From Cyclobacteriaceae bacterium (GTDB lineage Bacteria; Bacteroidota; Bacteroidia; Cytophagales; Cyclobacteriaceae): a stretch of DNA of 64,000 bases. The stretch spans positions 3,100,001 through 3,164,000 of the forward strand of contig JAHBUD010000001.1 in NCBI GenBank assembly GCA_019638255.1, written 5' to 3'. Made by a program: the position numbers and the translations under genes. A model generated the notes under the pieces. It ran no database searches, was not told the origin of the DNA, and saw only the letters and a program-made list of their open reading frames with translations. Positions 25,247 to 34,455 of the stretch are shown piece by piece (within the stretch, counting starts at the first letter, position 1; each line of letters begins with the position of its first letter).

Positions 25247-26401
25247 TCAGTCCTCCGGCAAATTCCGAAGCATAAAATCACGAATGTTGCCACCCATAAT
25301 CAGGTCAATTTCCTCAGGATTAAATCCTTCATGCTTGAGCGCCACAACCATATTCGGAAGGCCGGTAACATCAAAATGCGTGCGAATGGCTCCATCAAAA
25401 TCAGATCCTAACGCTACCTTGTCCACACCAATTTTATCGGCCACATAGCGAATGCTCCTGGCCGTTGCTGCTGCATCTGTACCGCACACCGCAGTCTCCC
25501 ATAAACCAATACCAATCAACCCGTTTCGTTTACCGATCGCTTCAATGTGGCGATCGCTTAAATTGCGTTGGTTATCACAAGCACCCCTTACTCCGGTATG
25601 CGATACGATCATTGGTCGAGTGGTTATTCTTAAGACATCATCAATGGACTGTTGAGAAGCATGAGCCAAATCAACAATAACGCCCAACGCTTCCATTTTC
25701 ATGATAAGTTCTTTACCCGCTTCAGTAAGGCCACCTTTCTCAACGCCATGGGCAGAACCCGCCCATTCATTGTCAAAAAAATGTGTGATGCCAATGTAGC
25801 GAACACCGGCATCATAAAAATCCTTAAGATTGTCGACATTCGCTTCCAAGCAATGGGCACCTTCCAGTCCAAGCATGCCAGCCGTTAACATGTTGTTGTT
25901 CTTACGATCCCGGATATATTGCTCAAGCTCCGCTCGGGTGGAGATCACCCTGAAGCTTCCATCGGAAGCACGTGCAAAATCATACAATTGCGAACATTGC
26001 TGCAACGCCCGATCCTTTAAACTAAACCAGGTCTTTGGTGGTCGAAGTTGGGCAAAGCTCAGCAGCTGAATCTGATCCGACTGATCATCATTACGTTCAA
26101 TATTGATTCCTTTAGGAACCTTACTGACGATGGTAAAAACCTGAAAGGCCATACCTGCCTTTTGCATGCGGGGTAAATCTACATGGCCATACTTGTGCAT
26201 GCCAAAAAAATTCCTGTTCCAAAGCAGCATATCACAATGAAGGTCAGCCACAAACGATAGCAAATGGTAATCATCTGCTTGTACTATTTGTTGCGTGCTT
26301 ACCGTATTCATGGATTTATCAAAGTGCCGGGCAACGAATCCGAAAAAAACAACCGACCCAATCAGAAGAATAATGATTAAACCATGTATGATCTTTTTCA
26401 T
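25247..26401 (-). CDS. Membrane dipeptidase, M19 (renal dipeptidase) family
   Basis: 384 residues with an N-terminal membrane anchor (about 5-25). The metal-binding HxD motif is in DLHCDML (His55, Asp57); Glu180 in GLEGAHCLE bridges the zincs; further ligands lie in VDLAHASQQS and IVSHTGVRG, and the DFDG segment is in ALGSDFDG. These are the complete M19 zinc-site residues, so it should be an active dipeptidase for L-D or L-L dipeptides, outside the cytoplasmic membrane. Its start overlaps the end of the bestrophin-like gene by 4 bp, indicating translational coupling. Confidence 0.92.
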   Translation of the reverse strand: MKKIIHGLIIILLIGSVVFFGFVARHFDKSMNTVSTQQIVQADDYHLLSFVADLHCDMLLWNRNFFGMHKYGHVDLPRMQKAGMAFQVFTIVSKVPKGINIERNDDQSDQIQLLSFAQLRPPKTWFSLKDRALQQCSQLYDFARASDGSFRVISTRAELEQYIRDRKNNNMLTAGMLGLEGAHCLEANVDNLKDFYDAGVRYIGITHFFDNEWAGSAHGVEKGGLTEAGKELIMKMEALGVIVDLAHASQQSIDDVLRITTRPMIVSHTGVRGACDNQRNLSDRHIEAIGKRNGLIGIGLWETAVCGTDAAATARSIRYVADKIGVDKVALGSDFDGAIRTHFDVTGLPNMVVALKHEGFNPEEIDLIMGGNIRDFMLRNLPED

Positions 26402-27168
26402 GATTCGCGCACGGGTTGATTCACCTTAAAGTCATCTAATCGGATGTCATCCATACCATGCTGATCAAAAGGATTTTCCAATTGTTCCTGCACATTATAC
26501 AGTGAAATCAAAATGAAAGTTGAAAACATGGATAACGCATAAAGGATCCAGCCATTACCATCCGCGATGCCATCCTTAAGCCGGTTGTACAAAGCGGGGG
26601 TATAAATAACCGGGTAGATGTAAATAAAAATCAAGCAATAAGCGCGAACCGAAATGGGTGTGCGGTGATGCTTGACTGCAATAACATTTTCAAGGCCCTG
26701 GTGTACATCTTTCATAAAGCGGTGAATCTTTAGGGCTGTTGAGTTTCCAATAGCCTCGCCATTTGTGTGGATGAATTCGGCTACCTTTCCCGTCTCCGTC
26801 ATCAGCTTTTCACGCGAGCAGGGCCCATCTCCTAAAAAGCTGATCAGGCAATCCGCGATGTTCACAACAATTTTATGGACATCCGTTTTCAAGGATGGCG
26901 TTAGCTTTCGGCTTTCCTGAAAACAAGCATCTACTGTTATCAGTCCCGCCTTAAAACGCGACAGATACTCCAAAGCCTTCTCACGCCTGCGAAAAGCGCT
27001 GCGGATGGTAAACACTAGTGGAAAAATGATGGCGATGCTGATCATGGCCAAATCAAAATTATACTGAAAGTTGTTAGCAAGCGTAAAGTAACATGCAATG
27101 CCTGCCAGCCCGACCGACAAGCCTGTTCGGGTATTGATGATGGTAAGGTATTTGTTTACAGATTCCAT
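26398..27168 (-). CDS. Bestrophin-like membrane protein
   Basis: 256 residues, with hydrophobic segments at about 14-31, 36-54, 170-190 and 205-225. The C-terminal EQLENPFDQHGMDDIRLDDF matches the ENPFGxDxxDL motif of bestrophin chloride channels, and the RRREKALEYLSRFK segment resembles the cytosolic helices of that family. The match is weaker than for the second bestrophin in this window (37613-38515). The family forms pentameric anion channels in the inner membrane. Coupled by a 4-bp overlap to the dipeptidase, which is an odd pairing with no obvious rationale. Confidence 0.6.
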   Translation of the reverse strand: MESVNKYLTIINTRTGLSVGLAGIACYFTLANNFQYNFDLAMISIAIIFPLVFTIRSAFRRREKALEYLSRFKAGLITVDACFQESRKLTPSLKTDVHKIVVNIADCLISFLGDGPCSREKLMTETGKVAEFIHTNGEAIGNSTALKIHRFMKDVHQGLENVIAVKHHRTPISVRAYCLIFIYIYPVIYTPALYNRLKDGIADGNGWILYALSMFSTFILISLYNVQEQLENPFDQHGMDDIRLDDFKVNQPVRES

Positions 27169-27246
27169 TGCATAAAAATATAGTTAAATATATGCCACAA
27201 ACGATTGTTACTGATAATAATCACCCGGCAAAAACAGGTTCAAACC

Positions 27247-27276
27247 TTGGTTTTAAGGCCACATGAATTAATTTTG
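27247..27276 (+). promoter_or_regulatory. Bacteroidota promoter of gapA
   Basis: TTG (27247-27249) and TAATTTTG (27269-27276) with 19 bp between them match the -33/-7 pattern. The gapA ATG is 37 bp downstream. Confidence 0.7.
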
Positions 27277-27301
27277 GAGCCTTCAATAACGGACAATTTA
27301 A

Positions 27302-28315
<1,014 letters not shown>

Positions 28316-28328
28316 TCACAAAAAAAGC

Positions 28329-28363
28329 AGATAAAGGCTCCTCATAGGAGCCTTTATCTTTAC
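28329..28363 (+). terminator. Strong intrinsic terminator after gapA
   Basis: A perfect 13-bp stem (AGATAAAGGCTCC / GGAGCCTTTATCT) with a 5-base loop, 13 bp after the gapA stop. An A-run precedes it and only a short T-rich tail follows, so it may work in both directions. Confidence 0.8.
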
Positions 28364-28433
28364 TATTTGCTCCTATTGGTGACTAAACATCACCTTTTTA
28401 CGTTTTACCTATAATTGGTATTAACTTCATGTT

Positions 28434-29621
28434 ATGGCTGATTTCTACCAACTATTGGGAATTGATCGCTCAGCCAGCTCTACTGAAATCAGGGCTGCCT
28501 ATAAAAAACTGGCTTTTCAGTACCATCCTGACCTCAACCCCGGGGATCCGCACGCAGAAGAACGGTTCAAAGCCATTAATGAAGCTTATCACACCCTTTC
28601 AGATGCAATTAAGAAATCGCGCTATGATGCCCGGTTAAACGCTTATCAATCTTATAATGACCACACGGAAACCTATTGGCGCGAAGTGCAACGGCACCGT
28701 TATCATCGCTGGAAAGCTACACAGGAAACACGCTATAAATTTGACAAGGAGTATTTCAGGGTTCAGGGTTTGGCTTTTCTAACATTCCTGATTATCGCTG
28801 GGTTTTGCTTTGGCCTTATTCACACCTTTACCTATTTCCATGAGAAACAACAGGCCGAAATAGACGCACAAAATAGAGCTTTGGTAAGTGAAGCGTTCTC
28901 GCTCCTTGAAAACGGTCAGATAGATCAAGCATTCACTATGATTAAAAATTTGCGCGAGAAAAATCCTGTTGAGTTCAGGTTTTATGCTGCACACGATAGC
29001 TTATTGAGAACAATCCGCACAAAAGCTGATATTGAATTTGATCAGGAGGATTTCTCAGCATCATTGCACTTTCTGGAGGTCCTTAAAAAATACGAAAAGC
29101 CTATTCGTATTGAAACGTTGCGAAAGCTTGCTATCTGCGAATACCATACAGGTGATTTCGCACAGTCCATCCAGTCATTAAAATATATTTTCAGCCAACA
29201 ACCCTGGAACCTGGAAGTGTTGTATCAAATTGGTGCGATTAATCTGTACAATCTTCAGCATGATGAAGAAGCTTTACATTATTTCACCATAGGCAAGGAA
29301 ATCTTTAAAAAGAATCAAACCAGTATTTATGGAAAAGCCTTTGAAGTGGTTATGAACCCACGCGATGCGCCAGAAATATATTTCATGATTTTTGAAGGGC
29401 GCGCAAAAGCAAACATTAACCTAAAAAATTACAAGGAAGCTGAAACCGACTGTAACTGGGCAATCTTTCTTCGCTCTGAAAACCCAAACGGCTATAAACT
29501 CAGGGTAACGGCCAAAATAAATCAAAGCAACCGTTATGGGATCTGCACAGACTTGAATACAGCCATTAAACTTGGTGCGGATAACCTGGAATCCTTAAAG
29601 AAAAAGTACTGCCCGAATTAG
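28434..29621 (+). CDS. J-domain protein with membrane span and TPR-like C-terminus
   Basis: 395 residues. The N-terminal J domain (about 3-65) has the HPD triad at 31-33 and the usual DFYQLLGI start. A membrane span follows at about 112-132, then a helical region (about 140-390) with TPR-like repeats such as [13 protein letters not shown] and [20 protein letters not shown]. No Gly/Phe or zinc-finger region is present, so it is not DnaJ itself. J domains stimulate Hsp70 (DnaK) ATPase; here a membrane-tethered co-chaperone with a client- or partner-binding TPR part is likely, though the orientation places the J domain and TPR on opposite sides of the membrane if the span is real. Followed after 15 bp by a TerB-like gene. 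Confidence 0.8.
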   Translation: MADFYQLLGIDRSASSTEIRAAYKKLAFQYHPDLNPGDPHAEERFKAINEAYHTLSDAIKKSRYDARLNAYQSYNDHTETYWREVQRHRYHRWKATQETRYKFDKEYFRVQGLAFLTFLIIAGFCFGLIHTFTYFHEKQQAEIDAQNRALVSEAFSLLENGQIDQAFTMIKNLREKNPVEFRFYAAHDSLLRTIRTKADIEFDQEDFSASLHFLEVLKKYEKPIRIETLRKLAICEYHTGDFAQSIQSLKYIFSQQPWNLEVLYQIGAINLYNLQHDEEALHYFTIGKEIFKKNQTSIYGKAFEVVMNPRDAPEIYFMIFEGRAKANINLKNYKEAETDCNWAIFLRSENPNGYKLRVTAKINQSNRYGICTDLNTAIKLGADNLESLKKKYCPN

Positions 29622-29636
29622 CTATCTTTACTTATT

Positions 29637-30083
29637 ATGGAGAATTCATCACAAACCGGGCTTTCTGCTGAGCAACTTGTATCGGTTAAGAAAAGCTACT
29701 TTAATATTCTTGGCCTTTTCCTGCAACAAGAAAGTATCGAAAGCCGGTTTCTCAGGTGCTTACTCAAGTGGGGTATCCAACTTAGTTTACACACGGATGA
29801 TTTAGTCCGTAGCAACCTGGATATTGACCGGCTTACCTTTAATGAACCCCGCGAGAAAATCGAAGCGCTTTACCACCTGGTATACCTGATCAATCTTGAC
29901 AATATTGTAGAGGATGTTGAACTCGAAGTAGCGACTCTTTATGCCGAAAAGCTTGGCTTTGCCCCTGAGCTGGTGGGTGAGCTTTTTAAATCCATTGCCA
30001 CTGCTGCTTACGATCAGCATAACCCAGCTTCTTTTCAAAAGGAAATCGAAGATTTTATCAGGATCTATAAAACCAATTCCTAA
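29637..30083 (+). CDS. TerB-like helical protein, function unknown
   Basis: 148 residues, all-helical by composition. The segment EALYHLVYLINLDNIVEDVELEVATLYAEKLG has the acidic, helix-turn pattern of TerB/DjlA-type domains. A J-domain gene lies 15 bp upstream, and TerB-like modules are found fused to J domains in DjlA, which adds weak contextual support. No signal peptide or membrane span is present, so the protein is probably cytosolic. Function is unknown. Confidence 0.6.
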   Translation: MENSSQTGLSAEQLVSVKKSYFNILGLFLQQESIESRFLRCLLKWGIQLSLHTDDLVRSNLDIDRLTFNEPREKIEALYHLVYLINLDNIVEDVELEVATLYAEKLGFAPELVGELFKSIATAAYDQHNPASFQKEIEDFIRIYKTNS

Positions 30084-30343
30084 GGCTTGATGTAAGACCG
30101 GGTTTCATTTGGATAAATTTTCGAAACCCTGCATTTACAAAGGTTCAATATTTCACTTCAACCATGGCATCTCCACCTGATAATCGGTCATGTCCGCACT
30201 TTACCGATTCGTATTGCAGTAATATCGGCAATGCCACAAATCCATAGCGTTATTCAACCAATGTAGGATTTGGGGGATTATTGAGCAGTTCGGGCAACGC
30301 TATCAACCCAACTTTGCAATTATATTTTTGACACAACCACAAC

Positions 30344-30466
30344 ATGATGAAAGAGCTGGATTTTAGGGAGATTGGCAACGGCCAAATAAAAAGCCGCATC
30401 AAGCAGGTGATTGTGCTTATTGTCGCTATACTGATTGGAATACTGATCTCAACATTAACGCAGTAA
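30344..30466 (+). CDS. Possible 40-residue single-span membrane protein
   Basis: A short frame, MMKELDFREIGNG..., with a polar, charged start (residues 1-20) and one C-terminal hydrophobic helix (about 22-37), ending in TLTQ. A T-rich box (TATTTTTG) lies just upstream. The composition resembles genuine Bacteroidota single-span microproteins such as the one at 37507-37629, but nothing else supports it and no homologue can be checked here. It stands alone in a gene-poor stretch. Confidence 0.35.
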   Translation: MMKELDFREIGNGQIKSRIKQVIVLIVAILIGILISTLTQ

Positions 30467-30734
30467 TAAGGTCTGCGCTATTCATACAAAAAGCCAAACC
30501 TGGCGTAATATTTCACACGAAAAACGTATCAAAACAGCTAATAATTGGGTACAGATTTAAGTCAAAAAACCTGATTGGATAGCTATTACAGCATTGGAAG
30601 AAGTATTGAAAAACGTTCAAAAAACGGGTGCAAACGGGAAAAACTGCCGATAAAGTATCTAAAATCAACGATAAATTGATCTGAGGTGCCCTTTATTCAT
30701 AAGGATTTACGATTAGACAACACTACAACAATAC

Positions 30735-30926
30735 CTATGTATGATTTGCGCCTTGCCTAACCAATCCAACAGTAATAAAACATCCAATTTTATACGCACA
30801 AACCAACACGTAAATGGTTATGACAGCAACGAACACCATCGGAATCGAGAGCAGGATCATCCACCGGATGAGAAGAGCGATGTTTCTTGTGTTAACCATC
30901 ACGATAGGTATATTATATAATCTCAT
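30735..30926 (-). pseudogene. Possible remnant of an FtsX/MacB-like ABC permease C-terminus
   Basis: A 63-residue hydrophobic frame, with IALLIRWMILLSIPMVFVAV and, 26 residues after its RW, CAYKIG. The spacing and residues resemble the last transmembrane region of Bacteroidota FtsX-type ABC permeases, where a (K/R)W...FAYK(I/T) pattern occurs. Nothing upstream continues the match, and there is no ATPase gene nearby. It could also be a small membrane protein by itself: AAGGA stands about 8 bp before the ATG. Weak evidence. Confidence 0.25.
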
Positions 30927-30970
30927 TATAAATCCTTAACCGGATTAACCAACCCCACACGTTACAAGAG

Positions 30971-30997
30971 AGTCCTGAAGAAATTCAGGACTTTTTT
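30971..30997 (+). terminator. Intrinsic terminator with no obvious parent gene
   Basis: An 8-bp stem AGTCCTGA/TCAGGACT with a 6-base loop, followed by five Ts. It points along the plus strand, but the nearest plus-strand gene ends more than 500 bp upstream, so it may end a lost gene or an unrecognised small RNA. Confidence 0.65.
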
Positions 30998-31026
30998 GTT
31001 GATGCATCTCTGCATAGTTTTAAGGC

Positions 31027-32217
31027 ATGAATTTCAGCGCTGATGTTTTTCTGAACCACCTGGCACAAACTACCCCGCTTCCGTACGGCATTGCTGTTGA
31101 GCGTGCAGAAGGTGTTTACCTCTATGCACCTGATGGCAAACGATACATGGACCTTATTTCAGGTATTGCCGTGAGCAACATCGGCCATCGACATCCAGCG
31201 GTGATAACACGGATCAAAGAACAACTGGACAAACACCTGCATGTGATGGTGTACGGTGAATTTATTCAATCCACACCCAACTTGTTGGCAGCCCGGTTAA
31301 CCAGCCTGCTGCCGGAAACATTGAATTGCTGTTACTTTGTTAACTCTGGAACTGAGGCGAATGAAGGAGCATTGAAGTTAGCGAAGCGTTACACCGGAAG
31401 AACTGAAATCATTTCCTGTAAGAAGTCATATCACGGAAGCACTCATGGTTCGCTCAGTGTATCTGGGAATGAAATAAAGAAATCTGCCTTCCGACCGTTG
31501 CTCCCGGATGTACGGTTTATTGAATTCAATAAGCCTGATGATTTGAAACACATTAGCGAACGAACAGCCTGTGTAATTATGGAAACCATTCAGGGCGATG
31601 CAGGAGTGCGTGTGCCAACAAAAGCCTATCTGCAAGCCGTTCGGAAACGCTGTGATGAAACCGGAGCGTTGCTGATACTTGATGAGATACAATGCGGTAT
31701 GGGCAGAACAGGAACGTTGTTTGCCTTTGAACAATTCGGTATTGTACCGGATATTCTGACCCTGGCAAAAGCCTTTGGTGGAGGGTTGCCGATCGGAACT
31801 TTTGTGGCCGATAAAAAGATTATGCAGTGCCTTACTCATGATCCTCCGCTGGGGCACATCACTACTTTTGGTGGTAACCCGGTGTGCTGTGCATCGGCAC
31901 TTGCTACGCTGGAAGTAATCCAACAGGAGAATCTACTTCAAGTCGTGGATGAAAAAGGAAAGTTGATCGAACACCTGCTTCAACATCCAACTATAAAGGA
32001 AATAAGACGAATCGGATTAATGTTTGCCATTGATTTTGAAACCGCGGAACAGGTTAACCGGATTGTGAGTTTAGCGAAAGAAGAAGGCGTAATCTGCTAT
32101 TGGTTTTTATCGCATCCCAATAGTTTTCGAATTGCGCCACCGCTTACCATTACTACTGAAGAAATTCAGGAGGCTTGCGCAGCCATTCTGCGCGCTATAG
32201 AAAAATCACTGCACTAA
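31027..32217 (+). CDS. Class III PLP-dependent aminotransferase (acetylornithine aminotransferase-like)
   Basis: 396 residues. The PLP-phosphate-binding NSGTEANE is at 106-113, [11 protein letters not shown] at 219-229 contains the PLP-contacting Asp, and the Schiff-base lysine is Lys248 in [12 protein letters not shown]. This places it among acetylornithine/ornithine/4-aminobutyrate-type aminotransferases that use 2-oxoglutarate. No arginine- or lysine-biosynthesis genes flank it, so the amino donor is not assigned. Its last 4 bases overlap the convergent hslV. Annotators often name such genes argD or rocD; I leave the symbol blank. Confidence 0.9.
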   Translation: MNFSADVFLNHLAQTTPLPYGIAVERAEGVYLYAPDGKRYMDLISGIAVSNIGHRHPAVITRIKEQLDKHLHVMVYGEFIQSTPNLLAARLTSLLPETLNCCYFVNSGTEANEGALKLAKRYTGRTEIISCKKSYHGSTHGSLSVSGNEIKKSAFRPLLPDVRFIEFNKPDDLKHISERTACVIMETIQGDAGVRVPTKAYLQAVRKRCDETGALLILDEIQCGMGRTGTLFAFEQFGIVPDILTLAKAFGGGLPIGTFVADKKIMQCLTHDPPLGHITTFGGNPVCCASALATLEVIQQENLLQVVDEKGKLIEHLLQHPTIKEIRRIGLMFAIDFETAEQVNRIVSLAKEEGVICYWFLSHPNSFRIAPPLTITTEEIQEACAAILRAIEKSLH

Positions 32218-32747
32218 AGTTTTTCAATCACCAGGTTGTGATTGGTATAAATGCATATGTCTGCGGCAATATTCAGACTCTCACGAACAATTTCTTCTGC
32301 ACTTAAATGAGGTGCATGCTTTTTAAGCGCTAGTGCTGCCGCCTGTGCATACATAGCACCAGATCCGATAGCCGCAACGGCATTCTCTGGTTCCAATACA
32401 TCACCTGTACCGGAAAGAATCAATACCTCCTCATTATTCACCGCAATCATCATAGCTTCAAGCCTGCGCAGGTAGCGATCCATTCGCCAGTCCTTTGCCA
32501 ATTCAATGGCTGCCCGTTTCAGGTTGCCTCCGTAAGCATTGAGCTTCTCCTCAAAACGGTCAAGCAAGGTAAATGCATCGGCCGTTGAGCCGGCAAAACC
32601 AGTCACCACTTTACCGTCATGCAGCTTCCGTATTTTCTTTACGTTTCCTTTGGCTACATAATTATTCATGGTGGCTTGTCCATCGGCACCGATGGACACC
32701 TCCCCATTATGCTTCACCGCTAATACGGTAGTTGATTTAATTTTCAT
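32214..32747 (-). CDS. hslV: ATP-dependent protease subunit HslV
   Basis: 177 residues, the normal length. After a 5-residue propeptide (MKIKS) the mature protein begins with the catalytic Thr6 (TTVLAV), followed by the conserved GADGQAT and [10 protein letters not shown] segments. HslV forms the two-ring threonine peptidase that works with the HslU unfoldase in the cytoplasm. hslU is not adjacent in this window. It lies 25 bp after the E2 gene on the same strand, so it can share its promoter at 34412-34443. Confidence 0.97.
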   Translation of the reverse strand: MKIKSTTVLAVKHNGEVSIGADGQATMNNYVAKGNVKKIRKLHDGKVVTGFAGSTADAFTLLDRFEEKLNAYGGNLKRAAIELAKDWRMDRYLRRLEAMMIAVNNEEVLILSGTGDVLEPENAVAAIGSGAMYAQAAALALKKHAPHLSAEEIVRESLNIAADICIYTNHNLVIEKL

Positions 32748-32772
32748 GCAGGCTATAAGCGGCTTAAATGGC

Positions 32773-34377
32773 TTAAATGTGCTGTGCCAGGATTTTGATG
32801 GGATCTTCCAACAATTCTTTCAGTGTCTTCAGGAATGCCGAGCCTACCGCACCGTCAACCGCGCGGTGGTCGCAGGAAAGTGTTACTTTCATTACGTTAC
32901 CCGGCACCAGTTGTCCATTCTTTACGATGGCCGTTTCCTTAATTCCACCTACAGCAAGAATACAAGCATCCGGTGGATTAATGATGGCAGTGAATTGTTC
33001 AATACCAAACATCCCCAGGTTCGAAATGGTAAACGTGCTGCCTTCCCAATCGCTTGGTTGTAATTTTTTATCGTGGGCTTTTTGAGCGAGTTCCTTCACT
33101 TCTGCGGCAATGTGTGAGAAGGTTTTGTTGTCGGCAAAGCGTACAACAGGCACAACCAAACCATCTTTAACGGCCACCGCTACACCAATGTGCACATGGT
33201 GGTTCTTTCGGATTTTTTCTCCCAGCCACGATACATTCACATCCGGATGCAAACGCAGGGCCATGGCAGAAGCTTTAATTACGATATCGTTGAACGAAAC
33301 TTTAACCGGGCTGATTTCATTCATGCTCTTGCGCACTTCAATAGCCTTGTCCATGTTAATCTCCATGGTCAGGTAAAAATGCGGTGCCGTAAATTTGCTT
33401 TCGGCTAGTCTGCGTGCTATCGTCTTACGCATTTGCGAAACCGGTATTTCTTCAAAGCTCTCCTCCGCTACAATAGTAGGCATAACAAAAGTTGAAGCTT
33501 TGCCTGATCCACCTTTGAAATTCTCAACATCCCGTTTCGTAATCCTTCCCTGATCACCTGTACCGGGAATTGACTTTATATCAAGGCCTCGTTCCTTTGC
33601 TAATCGCTTGGCCAGCGGAGATGCTTTGATACGACCGTTGCCGGTAGACGTTGAAGCCGGTACAGAAACAGTAGATGGCTTGGCAGATGATGATGATGAT
33701 GCCTGCGGTGTACTTGTTGATTGCTGTGGAGCTGAGGTTTTCGCCTCTTGCGCTTTTAGCAGTGTTTTCCAGTCTGCATCCTTTTCACCAATGATGGCCA
33801 ACACACCATTAACAGCAACAGCTTGACCAGCTTCTGCACCAATGTAAAGTAACGTTCCGGTGTTATAGGATTCATATTCCATGGTGGCCTTGTCGGTTTC
33901 AACCTCCGCCAGCAACTCACCCGACTTTACTGCATCGCCCACTTTCTTGTGCCAGGCGGCAATTACACCTTCATTCATGGTGTCGCTCATTTTAGGCATA
34001 AGCACAATCTCAGCTTTGATGCCTGAGGTATCAATAGATTCCGCTTTTGGAGTGGGTTCAGCTTCTGGGGATGCCGGCTTGCTTCCACCATCTCCTGCTG
34101 AATCCTTGGCTCCGTCCAAGAGAGCCTGGTAGTCCTCACCCTTTTTGCCCACAATGGCTAACACATCATTTACCTGTACGGCCTCCCCTTCTTTTGCCCC
34201 GACATACAGAATGGTTCCTTCATTAAAAGACTCATAATCCATTGTGGCCTTATCGGTTTCGATTTCAGCCATTAACTCACCCGATTTAACGGTATCGCCC
34301 ACCTTCTTATGCCATTTGGCGATAACGCCTTCACTCATGGTATCGCTCATTTTGGGCATTCGTACAATCTCAGCCAT
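32773..34377 (-). CDS. pdhC: Dihydrolipoyllysine acetyltransferase (E2) of pyruvate dehydrogenase
   Basis: 534 residues with the full E2 layout: two lipoyl domains with lipoylated lysines at 43 and 163 (both ETDKATM), Ala/Pro/Ser/Lys-rich linkers, a peripheral subunit-binding domain (about 250-290, [13 protein letters not shown] and [11 protein letters not shown]), and the catalytic domain (about 310-534) with the active-site His504 and Asp508 in DHRAVDG. It transfers the acetyl group from lipoate to CoA in the pyruvate dehydrogenase complex. Two lipoyl domains is the usual Bacteroidota form. E1 genes are not in this window. Confidence 0.95.
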   Translation of the reverse strand: MAEIVRMPKMSDTMSEGVIAKWHKKVGDTVKSGELMAEIETDKATMDYESFNEGTILYVGAKEGEAVQVNDVLAIVGKKGEDYQALLDGAKDSAGDGGSKPASPEAEPTPKAESIDTSGIKAEIVLMPKMSDTMNEGVIAAWHKKVGDAVKSGELLAEVETDKATMEYESYNTGTLLYIGAEAGQAVAVNGVLAIIGEKDADWKTLLKAQEAKTSAPQQSTSTPQASSSSSAKPSTVSVPASTSTGNGRIKASPLAKRLAKERGLDIKSIPGTGDQGRITKRDVENFKGGSGKASTFVMPTIVAEESFEEIPVSQMRKTIARRLAESKFTAPHFYLTMEINMDKAIEVRKSMNEISPVKVSFNDIVIKASAMALRLHPDVNVSWLGEKIRKNHHVHIGVAVAVKDGLVVPVVRFADNKTFSHIAAEVKELAQKAHDKKLQPSDWEGSTFTISNLGMFGIEQFTAIINPPDACILAVGGIKETAIVKNGQLVPGNVMKVTLSCDHRAVDGAVGSAFLKTLKELLEDPIKILAQHI

Positions 34378-34411
34378 GGTATTCTTTAGATTTCGGATAA
34401 TTTAAGGAGGT

Positions 34412-34443
34412 CAAAAATAGGGGTAAAACGGTCGATATTCAAA
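34412..34443 (-). promoter_or_regulatory. Bacteroidota promoter of the E2-hslV unit
   Basis: Read on the minus strand: TTTG (34443-34440), 20 bp, then TATTTTTG (34419-34412), 34 bp before the E2 start codon. Matches the -33/-7 consensus. Confidence 0.7.
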
Positions 34444-34455
34444 CCCGAATTACAC

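Larger units (their letters stand above)
30467..31026. other. Gene-poor region with decayed sequence
   Basis: About 560 bp without a gene I can support. The plus strand is rich in stop codons. The minus strand holds a 63-residue hydrophobic frame described separately. A terminator lies near the right end, 30 bp before the aminotransferase gene. The 260 bp before it (30084-30343) likewise contain nothing but an inverted repeat GGGTTTC/GAAACCC (30100-30129) without a T-run. The base composition and lack of frames suggest a pseudogenised former gene. Confidence 0.5.

Noticed and set aside
31426..31923. A 165-residue minus-strand frame inside the aminotransferase gene
   Set aside because: It lies wholly within a gene with complete PLP motifs and shows no protein-like pattern.
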